This document shows, piece by piece, positions 16,770-24,720 of a stretch of DNA of 64,000 nt. Every line of letters starts with the position of its first letter. The stretch's first letter is position 1. A program made the position numbers and the translations under genes. Location of the stretch: contig NZ_CP014226.1 of NCBI RefSeq assembly GCF_001545155.1, positions 1,589,410 to 1,653,409 of the forward strand. Reading direction: 5' to 3'. Below the pieces are notes generated by a model, which saw only the letters and a program-made list of their open reading frames with translations, searched no databases and had not been told where the DNA came from. Source of the stretch: Halomonas chromatireducens. Lineage in GTDB: Bacteria; Pseudomonadota; Gammaproteobacteria; Pseudomonadales; Halomonadaceae.

Positions 16770-17234
16770 TCAGCCCTCGCCTGCTTGCGTGTCGAACAGC
16801 AGGCCGTAGTGATAGAAGGTGGTATCGCGCTGCCAGCCGAGCGATTCGTAGAGCGCCTGGGCGGTGCGGTTGTCGATCTCGGTGGCGAGCTTGAGATGGC
16901 CGACGCCATGAGAACTGGCAAGCTCCCTGGCGGCCAGCATCAAGGCTCGGCCGACACCGCTGCGGCGTGCCTGGGGTGCGACGAACAGGTCGTTGAGCAG
17001 CCACAGCGGCGCCAGGCGTACGGTCGAGAGCAGCGGGTAGAGCTGAACGAAGCCCTGCAGCTCTCCCGTGTTGCTCTCGTGGACCAGGATGTACGAGTCG
17101 CTGTGCTCCAGGCGTGCCTGAAGGAATTGCCGGGTACCCGCGAGGTCCGGTTTCTGGCGATAGAACTGTCGGTAGCCTTCGAGCAGTGCGCTGAGCGGCT
17201 CTAGATCGTTCAGGGTGGCATGGCGGATGGACAT
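16770..17234 (-). CDS. GNAT acetyltransferase
   Basis: A 154-residue GNAT domain: MSIRHATLNDLEPLSALLEG, SDSYILVHESNTGELQGFVQ, LAPLWLLNDLFVAPQARRSG (acetyl-CoA pyrophosphate loop RRSGVGRALM), LKLATEIDNRTAQALYESLG and WQRDTTFYHYGL. It resembles the YncA/phosphinothricin or diamine acetyltransferase-like group. The start at 17234 follows GAGGAG; the frame extends to 17342 without homology. It is the first gene of the operon with paiB (11-bp gap), so it may be the functional counterpart of PaiA, a polyamine acetyltransferase; that equation is inference from order only. Confidence 0.87.
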   Translation of the reverse strand: MSIRHATLNDLEPLSALLEGYRQFYRQKPDLAGTRQFLQARLEHSDSYILVHESNTGELQGFVQLYPLLSTVRLAPLWLLNDLFVAPQARRSGVGRALMLAARELASSHGVGHLKLATEIDNRTAQALYESLGWQRDTTFYHYGLLFDTQAGEG

Positions 17235-17393
17235 GGATGGCTCCTCGCGTTTTCTGGTGGGTGCCACCCAGTGTGAGACGAAGCTGGTTCCTTGATAAGA
17301 GCCAGTTTTGGGAGATTCTGGAGAGCCACTTGGCGTTGACATTCATATCTGAAAAACGCCAGCCATCCGCTGCCCTCAGGCTAGAATGGAGCC

Positions 17394-18338
17394 ATGAATC
17401 TCTCGACCGAAACCGGGCGCCCCGGTGAAGCTTCCCGCCTGCCCGAGCTGACGCTGAACTTGCCGTATCGGCCACCCTATGACTGGCAGGCGATACTGGC
17501 CTTCCTGGCGCGCCGGACCATTCCGGGGCTCGAGCGCATCGATGGGGAGTGCTATCACCGGGTCTTCCGGGTGGGCGAGGCGGTCGGTAGCGTAAGTGTG
17601 AAGCATGTTCCCGCTGACAACGCCTTGCTCGCTTCGATCCGACTGCCCGAGGCCGCGGCCCTGTCTGGCGTCACGGCCCGGCTGCAGCGGCTGTTCGACC
17701 TGGAGGCCGATCCTGAGGCGATATGCCGGGGACTTGGCCGCGATGTCACGCTGGCGCCGCTAGTGGCGAGCCGCCCAGGACTGCGCGTGCCGGGTGGTTG
17801 GGACCCTTTCGAGGTCGCCGTGCGGGCAATCCTTGGCCAGCAGGTCAGCGTTGATGCCGCCACCCGGCTGGCCGGACGCCTGGTCGAACGTCTGGGTGAA
17901 CGTTTGGCGGATCAGACGGAAACCGGCCTGGACCGACTGTTCCCAGTGCCCGAACGCTTCACCTTCGATGAGATCAAGGCGCTAGGCATGCCCGGCGCGC
18001 GAGCCAATGCCCTGGTGGGGGTGGCGTCGGCCTATCGTGAGCGGCCGCAGCTGTTCGAGCGGCGAGATCTCGACGACACCGTGGCCCACCTGTGCGCCTT
18101 GCCCGGCATTGGCGCATGGACAGCCCACTACATCGCCATGCGCGGACTGCAGGAGAGCGATGCCTTCCTGCCTTCGGACGTGGCGCTGCAACGGGTGCTG
18201 GCGGAACAGGGCCGGCGGCCCACGCCGCGTGAGCTGCTTGCGCGTGCCGAGGCCTGGCGGCCCTGGCGCGCCTACGCCGTGATGCACCTGTGGCATGCCG
18301 ATGCCGCCACCACGCAAGCAAATCCGCAACGGGAGTAG
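17394..18338 (+). CDS. alkA: AlkA-type DNA-3-methyladenine glycosylase
   Basis: A 314-residue protein with the AlkA N-terminal domain (LNLPYRPPYDWQAILAFLAR, GECYHRVFRVGEAVGSVSV) and HhH-GPD glycosylase core (GGWDPFEVAVRAILGQQVSV, FDEIKALGMPGARANALVGV, LCALPGIGAWTAHYIAMRGL). The catalytic Asp lies in DAFLPSDVAL. It excises 3-methyladenine and other alkylated bases, leaving abasic sites for Nfo. The start at ATG 17394 has no strong ribosome site. ogt follows after 4 bp, forming an alkylation-repair pair. Control by the window's Ada is plausible but no Ada site could be identified with confidence. The N-terminal AraC/Ada region seen in some AlkA fusions is absent. Confidence 0.93.
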   Translation: MNLSTETGRPGEASRLPELTLNLPYRPPYDWQAILAFLARRTIPGLERIDGECYHRVFRVGEAVGSVSVKHVPADNALLASIRLPEAAALSGVTARLQRLFDLEADPEAICRGLGRDVTLAPLVASRPGLRVPGGWDPFEVAVRAILGQQVSVDAATRLAGRLVERLGERLADQTETGLDRLFPVPERFTFDEIKALGMPGARANALVGVASAYRERPQLFERRDLDDTVAHLCALPGIGAWTAHYIAMRGLQESDAFLPSDVALQRVLAEQGRRPTPRELLARAEAWRPWRAYAVMHLWHADAATTQANPQRE

Positions 18339-18342
18339 TGCG

Positions 18343-18867
18343 ATGCGACTCTGGACTGATCGACTGCCGTCCCCGGTGGGGGAACTGCGCCTGGTCGGCG
18401 ATGACCAGGGCACACTTCGGGCGTTGGAATTCGATAGCCACGACGAGCGGCTGCACCGCCTGCTGTCGCGGCACTATCGCCGCTACGAACTCGTCAAGGG
18501 CACGGCGCCTGAAGTCATCCGACAGGCGCTGGAGGCCTACTTTGCCGGCGACCCGTCCCACCTTGATGCGCTGCCAGTGGCCACCGGCGGCACCGAGTTC
18601 CAGTGCCAAGTATGGCAGGCGCTGCGCGGGATTCCGGCCGGCACCACGATCAGCTATGGTGAGCTGGCCGCCGGCATCGGGCGTCCCGGCGCCAGCCGCG
18701 CCGTGGGCCTGGCCAACGGCGCCAACCCGGTGGCCATCGTGGTGCCGTGCCATCGGGTGATCGGCGCCAACGGCACTCTGACCGGCTATGGTGGCGGGCT
18801 GCCGCGCAAGCGTTGGCTGGTGGAGCATGAGCGGGGGCTGGTTCAGGGGGAGCTGGCACTCGTCTAG
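18343..18867 (+). CDS. ogt: O6-methylguanine-DNA methyltransferase
   Basis: A 174-residue protein with RLPSPVGELRLVGDDQGTLR at the start, TGGTEFQCQVWQALRGIPAG, TTISYGELAAGIGRPGASRA, the acceptor motif VVPCHRVIGANGTLTGYGGG and a final RKRWLVEHE. The length and motifs match constitutive Ogt-type alkyltransferases, distinct from the Ada C-domain encoded at 3251-4354. It transfers the O6-alkyl group to the motif Cys. The ATG at 18343 overlaps the ribosome site region at the alkA stop (GGGAG at 18331-18335), indicating coupled translation. Confidence 0.94.
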   Translation: MRLWTDRLPSPVGELRLVGDDQGTLRALEFDSHDERLHRLLSRHYRRYELVKGTAPEVIRQALEAYFAGDPSHLDALPVATGGTEFQCQVWQALRGIPAGTTISYGELAAGIGRPGASRAVGLANGANPVAIVVPCHRVIGANGTLTGYGGGLPRKRWLVEHERGLVQGELALV

Positions 18868-18877
18868 CTCGGCCGGC

Positions 18878-19369
18878 TCAGGGCTCGTCGGCCAGACCTT
18901 CCAGCAGCTTGCCCAGCAGTTCACTCAAGGCTCGCTGCTCCTCGCGGCTGAGAGCCGCAAGCATCCTAGCTTCGTTCTCCACGTGACGTGGGACCATTCG
19001 GTTCATCAGCGCCAGGCCCTCTTCGGTCAGTGACACCAGCGTCCCGCGCCGATCCTCGGGATTCGGCGAGCGCCTGATCAGGCCTGCTTTCTCCAGCCGG
19101 TCCAGCCGGCTGGTCATGCCCCCGGACGAGATCATCAGCGTCTCGAAGAGCTGCGTCGGTCCCAGGCGATAGGGGGCTCCCGAGCGCCGCAGCGTCGCCA
19201 GTACGTCGAACTCTCCTGCCTGCAGGCCGTACTCCTTGAAGAAAGCCTGCAGCCGCTCCTGGGTGAGCGACTGCATGGTTTTCAAATATCCCACCACCTC
19301 CATCGGCAGCAGGTCGAGATCGGGCATTTCTTGTTGCCATTGAGCAATGGCTTGCTTGACACGGTTCAT
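18878..19369 (-). CDS. MarR-family transcriptional regulator
   Basis: A 163-residue winged-helix regulator: YGLQAGEFDVLATLRRSGAP, RLGPTQLFETLMISSGGMTS, RLDRLEKAGLIRRSPNPEDR, RGTLVSLTEEGLALMNRMVP. The DxR wing (NPEDRRGTLVSLT) is classical. It is divergent from an EamA exporter with 69 bp between starts, and a perfect MarR-like dyad lies in that gap. Autorepression and repression of the exporter are likely. The inducing ligand is unknown. It converges on ogt with a 10-bp gap. Confidence 0.93.
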   Translation of the reverse strand: MNRVKQAIAQWQQEMPDLDLLPMEVVGYLKTMQSLTQERLQAFFKEYGLQAGEFDVLATLRRSGAPYRLGPTQLFETLMISSGGMTSRLDRLEKAGLIRRSPNPEDRRGTLVSLTEEGLALMNRMVPRHVENEARMLAALSREEQRALSELLGKLLEGLADEP

Positions 19370-19378
19370 GGCTATGCT

Positions 19379-19396
19379 TATCTTTCCATCAAGATA
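19379..19396. promoter_or_regulatory. MarR-type operator
   Basis: TATCTT at 19379-19384 and AAGATA at 19391-19396 form a perfect dyad with a 6-nt spacer (TCCATC), so the right half reads ATCAAGATA. This is the shape of many MarR-family sites (TATCTTGA-TCAAGATA like). It lies 10 bases upstream of the regulator start and 43 upstream of the exporter start, covering the likely marR promoter. A further AAGATT-containing half-site follows at about 19407. Confidence 0.65.
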
Positions 19397-19438
19397 CTTT
19401 TTAGCAAGATTCTTTTTGCCGTTCTATAGGAGCCCATC

Positions 19439-20380
19439 ATGGCGAACTCCACGTCACCAAGCAACCGTGCCGGCTGGTACGCCCTGGGCTGCCTGCTGCT
19501 GGTCGGCAGCCTGTTGGCTCTCTCGCTGGTCGTGGCCAAGCTCGCCGACAATGCCGGCGCGCCGCGCTTGAGCTTCCTGATGGTGGCGGTGGCCGGTGCC
19601 GGCCTACTGCTACTGGCGCTGGCAGCCGTACAGCGCCAGCCGATGAGACTCAATCGGCGCATTCTCGAATACGCGCTGATTTCAGGTGCGCTGTTCGCCC
19701 TGCCCAATGCACTGGTCTTCCTGGCGGTACGCCACGTGGGTGCCGGCTTCATCTCGCTCAGCTTCACCTTTCCGATCCTCTTGACCTGGATGCTGGCGGT
19801 AGGACTGGGCATGGAGCGCGTCAATGCGCTGCGGCTGCTGGGTGTCATGTTGGGTCTGACTGGCGGAGTGCTGCTGGCATGGGCCAAGGCGGGCGGTATG
19901 CAGGGCGCCCAGGGTTGGGCTGCCCTGGTTCTGGCGATTCCCTTGATCCTTGCGCTGGGCAATATCTATCGCACCCTGCGCTGGCCCGGTGAGACAGGGG
20001 CGGTGTACCTGGCGGCACTGATGCTGCTGGGCGGAGCGCTGACGCTCGCCCCCTTCGTGCTGGCGTTCGAAACAGGACAAGTACGGCAGCTGCTCGGTTG
20101 GGGAGTGATTCGTCTGCTGCTGGTGGAAGCCATGGTCTTCACCGTGCTCTACGTCTTCTACTTCGTGCTGCAGAAGATTGCCGGACCCGTCTACCTCAGT
20201 CAGATCGGCATGGTGGCTGCCCTGGTCGGCACGCTGATCGCCGTCACGTTGCTGGGGGAGTCGGTTCCGCCCTTCCTGGGCCTGGCGGCGTCGCTGGTGG
20301 TCCTCGGCGCCTTACTGTTTCACCGTGGCGCCTCGCGCCGCGACAACCGCAGGCTGATGAAAAGTGTGCTTGATCGTTGA
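19439..20380 (+). CDS. EamA/DMT-family exporter
   Basis: A 313-residue membrane protein with ten hydrophobic segments, the 5+5 EamA layout. Examples are YALGCLLLVGSLLALSLVVA, LSFLMVAVAGAGLLLLALAA, YALISGALFALPNALVFLAV, FISLSFTFPILLTWMLAVGL, LRLLGVMLGLTGGVLLAWAK, VYLSQIGMVAALVGTLIAVT and PPFLGLAASLVVLGALLFHR. It is probably a metabolite exporter of the drug/metabolite transporter superfamily with unknown substrate. The start has AGGAG 8 nt upstream. It is divergent from marR, sharing the operator at 19379-19396. Confidence 0.9.
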   Translation: MANSTSPSNRAGWYALGCLLLVGSLLALSLVVAKLADNAGAPRLSFLMVAVAGAGLLLLALAAVQRQPMRLNRRILEYALISGALFALPNALVFLAVRHVGAGFISLSFTFPILLTWMLAVGLGMERVNALRLLGVMLGLTGGVLLAWAKAGGMQGAQGWAALVLAIPLILALGNIYRTLRWPGETGAVYLAALMLLGGALTLAPFVLAFETGQVRQLLGWGVIRLLLVEAMVFTVLYVFYFVLQKIAGPVYLSQIGMVAALVGTLIAVTLLGESVPPFLGLAASLVVLGALLFHRGASRRDNRRLMKSVLDR

Positions 20381-20497
20381 AGTTGTCAAACCTGACGGTA
20401 TAAACGTGATAGTGACGACTGGCCTGTCGATTCGTCGTGTCGCCGTTCGATTTCTCAGCAGGCAGCCATGAGGCTGCGCTTATCAGGAGACAATGCC

Positions 20498-20857
20498 ATG
20501 CAATACATGCTGATGTGCTGTATCGACGAGGCGCTGTGGAACGGCCTGCCCGATGCCGAGCGAGACTCAGTCATGAACGATTACCACGCCCTGATCCAGG
20601 AGATGGTCACCAGTGGCCACTACCGTGGCGGCGCTCGGCTGCAGTCGGTGGATTCGGCCACCACCCTGCGCGAGCAGAACGGCAAGGTGGTGACGCTGGA
20701 CGGCCCCTTCGCCGAGAGCCGCGAACAGCTGGGCGGCTTCCATGTGGTGGAGTGTCGCGACCTGGACGAGGCCCTGGCGCTGGCCCGGCGCATTCCGCCG
20801 CTGCGGGTCGGCGGTTCGGTCGAGGTAAGACCGGTGGACCCCGCCTATCAACTATGA
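20498..20857 (+). CDS. YCII-related DGPF protein
   Basis: A 119-residue protein with the DGPF-type YCII fold: MQYMLMCCIDEALWNGLPDA, GHYRGGARLQSVDSATTLRE, the signature VVTLDGPFAESREQLGGFHV and ALALARRIPPLRVGGSVEVR. DGPF proteins are found next to ECF42 sigma factors and are known members of that regulon. The ATG at 20498 follows GGAG. The sigma-factor gene begins nine bases after the stop. Biochemical activity is unknown. Confidence 0.92.
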   Translation: MQYMLMCCIDEALWNGLPDAERDSVMNDYHALIQEMVTSGHYRGGARLQSVDSATTLREQNGKVVTLDGPFAESREQLGGFHVVECRDLDEALALARRIPPLRVGGSVEVRPVDPAYQL

Positions 20858-20866
20858 GGGGCTTTA

Positions 20867-22114
20867 GTGACCCTGGACGACCTCTATCGCCGTGAGTATG
20901 GCCGTGTGCTGGCCAGCCTGATTCGCCGCTTCGGTCACTTCGAACTGGCGGAGGATGCCGTGCAGGCAGCCTTCGAGGCGGCGATGGTGCAGTGGCCGGC
21001 GCAGGGCTGGCCACCGAACCCGACCTCGTGGCTGATCTCCACGGCCCGCCACAAGGTGGTCGACCAGTTGCGTCATCAGCAGATGCGCGAGCGCAAGGGC
21101 GACGAACTGCGCCAGCACCTGGCGCTGATGCTCGAGCGCGACCTTGAGGCCGAGCCGCTCGACAGCCTGCGCCTGATTTTCGCCTGCTGCCATCCGGCCC
21201 TCGCACGACCGGCCCAGGTGGCATTGACGCTGCATACCCTGGGCGGGTTGCGTACCGAGGAAATCGCCCGCGCCTTCATGGTGCCGGTGCCGACCCTGGC
21301 CCAGCGGCTGGTGCGGGCCAAGGCCAAGATTCGCGACGCCGGCATTCCCTTCGAGGTGCCCGACGACACGGCCCTGGGCAAGCGCCTGGAGTCGGTGCTG
21401 GCGGTGATCTACCTGATCTTCAACGAAGGCTACGCGTCCAGCTTCGGCGACGACTGGGTGCGTGGCGACCTCTGCGCCGAAGCGATTCGCCTGGGACGAA
21501 TGCTGGTGCGGCTGCTGCCGGCGGAGCGCGAGGCGCGCGGCCTGTTAGCGCTGATGTTGCTGCACCATTCCCGGCGCGATGCCCGTACCGACGATAGCGG
21601 TGACATCGTGCTGCTGGAGGAGCAGGATCGCGCGCGCTGGCACCTCGATGAGATCGAGGAGGGGAGTGCCCATGTGCAGATAGCGCTGCGCGGTGGCGTG
21701 CCCGGCGGCTATGCGGTGCAGGCCGCCATTGCCGCGCTGCACGCTCAGGCGCTGACGCCGGCAGAGACCGACTGGCGGCGTATCGCCTCGCTTTACAGTC
21801 TGCTTTATGCCATCCAGCCCACACCGGTAGTGGCACTCAACAGGGCCGTGGCGATCGCCATGGCTGATGGGCTGGAAGCGGGCCTGGAGCAACTCGAGAA
21901 GATCCACCTGCCCGATTATCACCTGTTGCCCGCGACACGCGCCGACCTGCTGCGACGGCTGGGCCGCCATCATAAGGCGGCGGCGCATTACCGCCAGGCG
22001 CTGAAACTGGTGACCCACGGTGCCGAGCGGCGTTTCCTCGAGCGCCGCCTGCGCGAGGTGCTGGCGAACGCTGCCGGTGTCGATTCGTCGCTGGCTGGTT
22101 CGAAAGGGGGGTGA
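20867..22114 (+). CDS. ECF42-type sigma factor with C-terminal TPR-like extension
   Basis: A 415-residue sigma factor, about twice the length of ordinary ECF factors. Region 2 is [20 protein letters not shown] with [20 protein letters not shown] and [12 protein letters not shown]; region 4 is [20 protein letters not shown] with [16 protein letters not shown]. The long C-terminal part has the DUF6596 region ([40 protein letters not shown]) and TPR-like helices ([20 protein letters not shown]). This is the ECF42 group, which lacks an anti-sigma factor and needs the C-terminal extension for activity. The start is GTG 20867. It follows the DGPF gene directly and precedes a DUF1428 gene. Confidence 0.92.
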   Translation: MTLDDLYRREYGRVLASLIRRFGHFELAEDAVQAAFEAAMVQWPAQGWPPNPTSWLISTARHKVVDQLRHQQMRERKGDELRQHLALMLERDLEAEPLDSLRLIFACCHPALARPAQVALTLHTLGGLRTEEIARAFMVPVPTLAQRLVRAKAKIRDAGIPFEVPDDTALGKRLESVLAVIYLIFNEGYASSFGDDWVRGDLCAEAIRLGRMLVRLLPAEREARGLLALMLLHHSRRDARTDDSGDIVLLEEQDRARWHLDEIEEGSAHVQIALRGGVPGGYAVQAAIAALHAQALTPAETDWRRIASLYSLLYAIQPTPVVALNRAVAIAMADGLEAGLEQLEKIHLPDYHLLPATRADLLRRLGRHHKAAAHYRQALKLVTHGAERRFLERRLREVLANAAGVDSSLAGSKGG

Positions 22115-22161
22115 GGCCTTTTTTGGCCGCCCCCTAGACTTACCACTCAGGAGACATTCCC

Positions 22162-22524
22162 ATGAGCTACGTCGATGGTTTCGTATTGCCGGTTCCCGAA
22201 GGGAAACTCGAGCCGTATCTGGACATGGCCCGGCGGGCCGGCGAGGTCTGGCGCGAGCACGGAGCGCTGGAGTACGTGGAATGTGTGGCCGACGACGTCA
22301 AACCGGGGGAGCATACCTCCTTCCCCCAGAGCGTCAAGCTGGAGCCGGGGGAGACGGTGATCTTTTCCTGGATCCTCTACGCCTCGCGCGAAGAGCGCGA
22401 TCGTATCAACGCCAAGGTGATGGAAGACCCGCGAATGGCCGACATGATGGATCCGGCTAACCACCCGTTCGATGGCAAGCGCATGATCTGGGGCGGATTT
22501 CGAGAGGTGCTGAGGCTGCCTTGA
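22162..22524 (+). CDS. DUF1428 protein
   Basis: A 120-residue DUF1428/YbaA-like protein: MSYVDGFVLPVPEGKLEPYL, REHGALEYVECVADDVKPGE, VIFSWILYASREERDRINAK and the ending NHPFDGKRMIWGGFREVL. The fold is ABM-like (dimeric ferredoxin-like). It lies 47 bp after the ECF42 gene with a CAGGAG site, probably in the same regulon. DUF1428 and DGPF proteins commonly accompany ECF42 loci. No activity is known. The following 75 bp contain no clear terminator; the next gene is convergent. Confidence 0.92.
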   Translation: MSYVDGFVLPVPEGKLEPYLDMARRAGEVWREHGALEYVECVADDVKPGEHTSFPQSVKLEPGETVIFSWILYASREERDRINAKVMEDPRMADMMDPANHPFDGKRMIWGGFREVLRLP

Positions 22525-22599
22525 CTCAGCGCTTGACCTGCCGGGTCCATAAAGAGGCCGGCCACGGCCGAGATGAGTATTTGACCGGTGAGGCTGCGG

Positions 22600-24582
22600 T
22601 CAGGCCTCATCCTCCTTGAGGTGCTGGCGCGCCTCCTGGGCGCTCTCGTAGATATGAGGTGCCACGGCGCGCTCCTCCAGGGCATGGCCGAGCTTCCTGC
22701 GCATGAAGCTGCTGGTGGTATAGCGGGTGACCCGATGATAGAAGCGGTGCTCGAGGTCGCTGACCATGGCCGTGTAGTCAGCGAGCAGGGATTCGTCGAT
22801 ACGGAAGTGGTCATAGTTGACGACGGCATACACCTTTCGACCCAGTGGCGCCAGACAGGCTTCCACGGTATCGCGGATCGTGGCGATATCTTCCGGAGAC
22901 GTGACCTTGAGGTTCTCGAAGTTGATGAACAGCACGTCGGCGGCTTCGTCGAAGTGGAAGCGTTGTGCCAGGGGTAGCTCCAGCAGCAGCTCCCGAAGGC
23001 CCATGGGGGCGGTGCGGAAGATGCGTTCATCCATCACCCTGGGTGGCGTGGGCATCAGCGGCGTGAAATCCATCAGGGCCAGGATGTCATGGTCCAGGTC
23101 GACGCCTGGAGCGATCTCGATCAACTGGATGCCCGCCGTGGTGAGTTCGAAGACACAGCGTTCGGTGACGTAGCGCACCGGCTTGCCGTCTGCTGCGGCA
23201 AGCTGGCCGCTGAAGGTGCGATGCTCCACCTCAGTGATGAACTTGTGCATGCCGCCCTCGGGAAGCCGCAGCGCGCCGTCGATGATGGCGAGCGCTTCCT
23301 TCGTGGCCACGAAGGTGCCCATGAACACCACCTTGCGGGCATTCTGGCTGATATTGATGAAGCCTCCGGCGCCGGCCAGGCGAGAGCCGAACTTCGAGAC
23401 ATTGACGTTGCCTGCGGCATCGACCTGGGCCATGCCCAGGAAGGCGATATCCAGGCCACCACCGTCATAGAAGTCGAACTGGGCCGGCTGGTCGATGATC
23501 GCCTGGGTATTGAGCGCGGCGCCGAAGTTGAGCCCGCCGGCGGGCAGGCCGCCGATTACGCCGGGTTCGGCGGTCAGGGTAAGCAGTTCCAGGATGCGCT
23601 CTTCGCTGGCCACCGAGCTGATCCCCTCGGGCATGCCGATGCCCAGGTTCACCACGCTGTTGGGAATCAGTTCGAAGGCCCCGCGCCTGGCGATGATCTT
23701 CCGGGCAGAGAGCGCCAGCGTTTCGGGAACGGCCATGGGGGCCTTGATCTCCCCTGAGAAGGCCGGGTTATACGCGGTACTGAAAGTTTGCCAGTGATGT
23801 TCCGGCTCATCGCAGATTACGATGCAGTCCACCAGGATGCCGGGTATACGTACGTCCTTGGGGTGCAGGGTGCCGCGCTCGGCGACTCTCTCCACCTGGA
23901 CGATCACCACGCCCCCCGAGTTGCGTACCGCCGTGGCGATGGCCAGCGACTCCAGCACCAGGGCCTCACGCTCCATGGTCACGTTGCCCAGGGTATCGGC
24001 TGTCGTGCCGCGCAGCAGTGCGACCTGCAGCGGCAGAGCCGGATAAAAGAGGTACTCCTCGCCATTGATGGGCAATAGCGTGACTCGCTCGTCCACGGTT
24101 GCGTCGTTGATCTTGCCGCCACCCAGTCGCGGGTCGACGAAGGTGCCGAGACCGACCCGCGTCAGGGTGCCGGGCTTGCCGGCGGCGATGTCGCGGAACA
24201 GGTGCGAGATCACGCCCTGGGGCAGGTTCCAGGCCTGGATGCGCCCCTCGATAGCAAGTTTCTGCAGTGCCGGCACGAGCCCCCAGTGCCCGCCGATCAC
24301 CTTGGCCACCAGCCCTTCATGGCCAAGGTGATTGAGCCCTCGGGTCTTGCCATCCCCCTGACCCGCCGCATACATCAGCGTGAGATCCCGCGGCTGACCG
24401 GTCTTGAGAAAGCGCTGTTCCAGTGCCACGGCCAAGTGTTCGGCAAAGCCAATGCCGACGAAGCCGCCCGTGGCCACGGCATCGCCATCGCGGATCAGCT
24501 CGATGGCCTCCTCTGCGGTGACGACCTTGCCTTTCTCGTTGAAGGGGCGACGGGACAGCAGCGGGTGGGTCTGGCGGTTCAT
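22600..24582 (-). CDS. YdiF-type acyl-CoA:acetate CoA-transferase with C-terminal extension
   Basis: A 660-residue protein. Residues about 15-530 are a fused alpha-beta CoA-transferase of the YdiF/propionate CoA-transferase class (EEAIELIRDGDAVATGGFVG, LPQGVISHLFRDIAAGKPGT, NSGGVVIVQVERVAERGTLH). The catalytic Glu is in VVNLGIGMPEGISSVASEE. Residues about 535-660 are an extra domain (FHFDEAADVLFINFENLKVT, KVYAVVNYDHFRIDESLLAD, HRFYHRVTRYTTSSFMRRKL) absent from the 531-residue E. coli YdiF. The extension's alternating strands and helices could be STAS-like, which is inference. It transfers CoA between short-chain acyl-CoA and acetate or similar acids. The start at ATG 24582 faces the divergent BFN-PDZ gene with a 138-bp gap. 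Confidence 0.9.
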   Translation of the reverse strand: MNRQTHPLLSRRPFNEKGKVVTAEEAIELIRDGDAVATGGFVGIGFAEHLAVALEQRFLKTGQPRDLTLMYAAGQGDGKTRGLNHLGHEGLVAKVIGGHWGLVPALQKLAIEGRIQAWNLPQGVISHLFRDIAAGKPGTLTRVGLGTFVDPRLGGGKINDATVDERVTLLPINGEEYLFYPALPLQVALLRGTTADTLGNVTMEREALVLESLAIATAVRNSGGVVIVQVERVAERGTLHPKDVRIPGILVDCIVICDEPEHHWQTFSTAYNPAFSGEIKAPMAVPETLALSARKIIARRGAFELIPNSVVNLGIGMPEGISSVASEERILELLTLTAEPGVIGGLPAGGLNFGAALNTQAIIDQPAQFDFYDGGGLDIAFLGMAQVDAAGNVNVSKFGSRLAGAGGFINISQNARKVVFMGTFVATKEALAIIDGALRLPEGGMHKFITEVEHRTFSGQLAAADGKPVRYVTERCVFELTTAGIQLIEIAPGVDLDHDILALMDFTPLMPTPPRVMDERIFRTAPMGLRELLLELPLAQRFHFDEAADVLFINFENLKVTSPEDIATIRDTVEACLAPLGRKVYAVVNYDHFRIDESLLADYTAMVSDLEHRFYHRVTRYTTSSFMRRKLGHALEERAVAPHIYESAQEARQHLKEDEA

Positions 24583-24720
24583 GGGCTTGGCTCCTGTTAT
24601 TGTCCCGATACGTTATCACCGGAGATCGGCTCGTGGTGATAGCCTCATGGCAGAGTTCGAGGCCGGGTGCCATCCTGATGGGACACCCCTATTGCCGCAG
24701 GCCGGTATTCGAGGAGGCTT

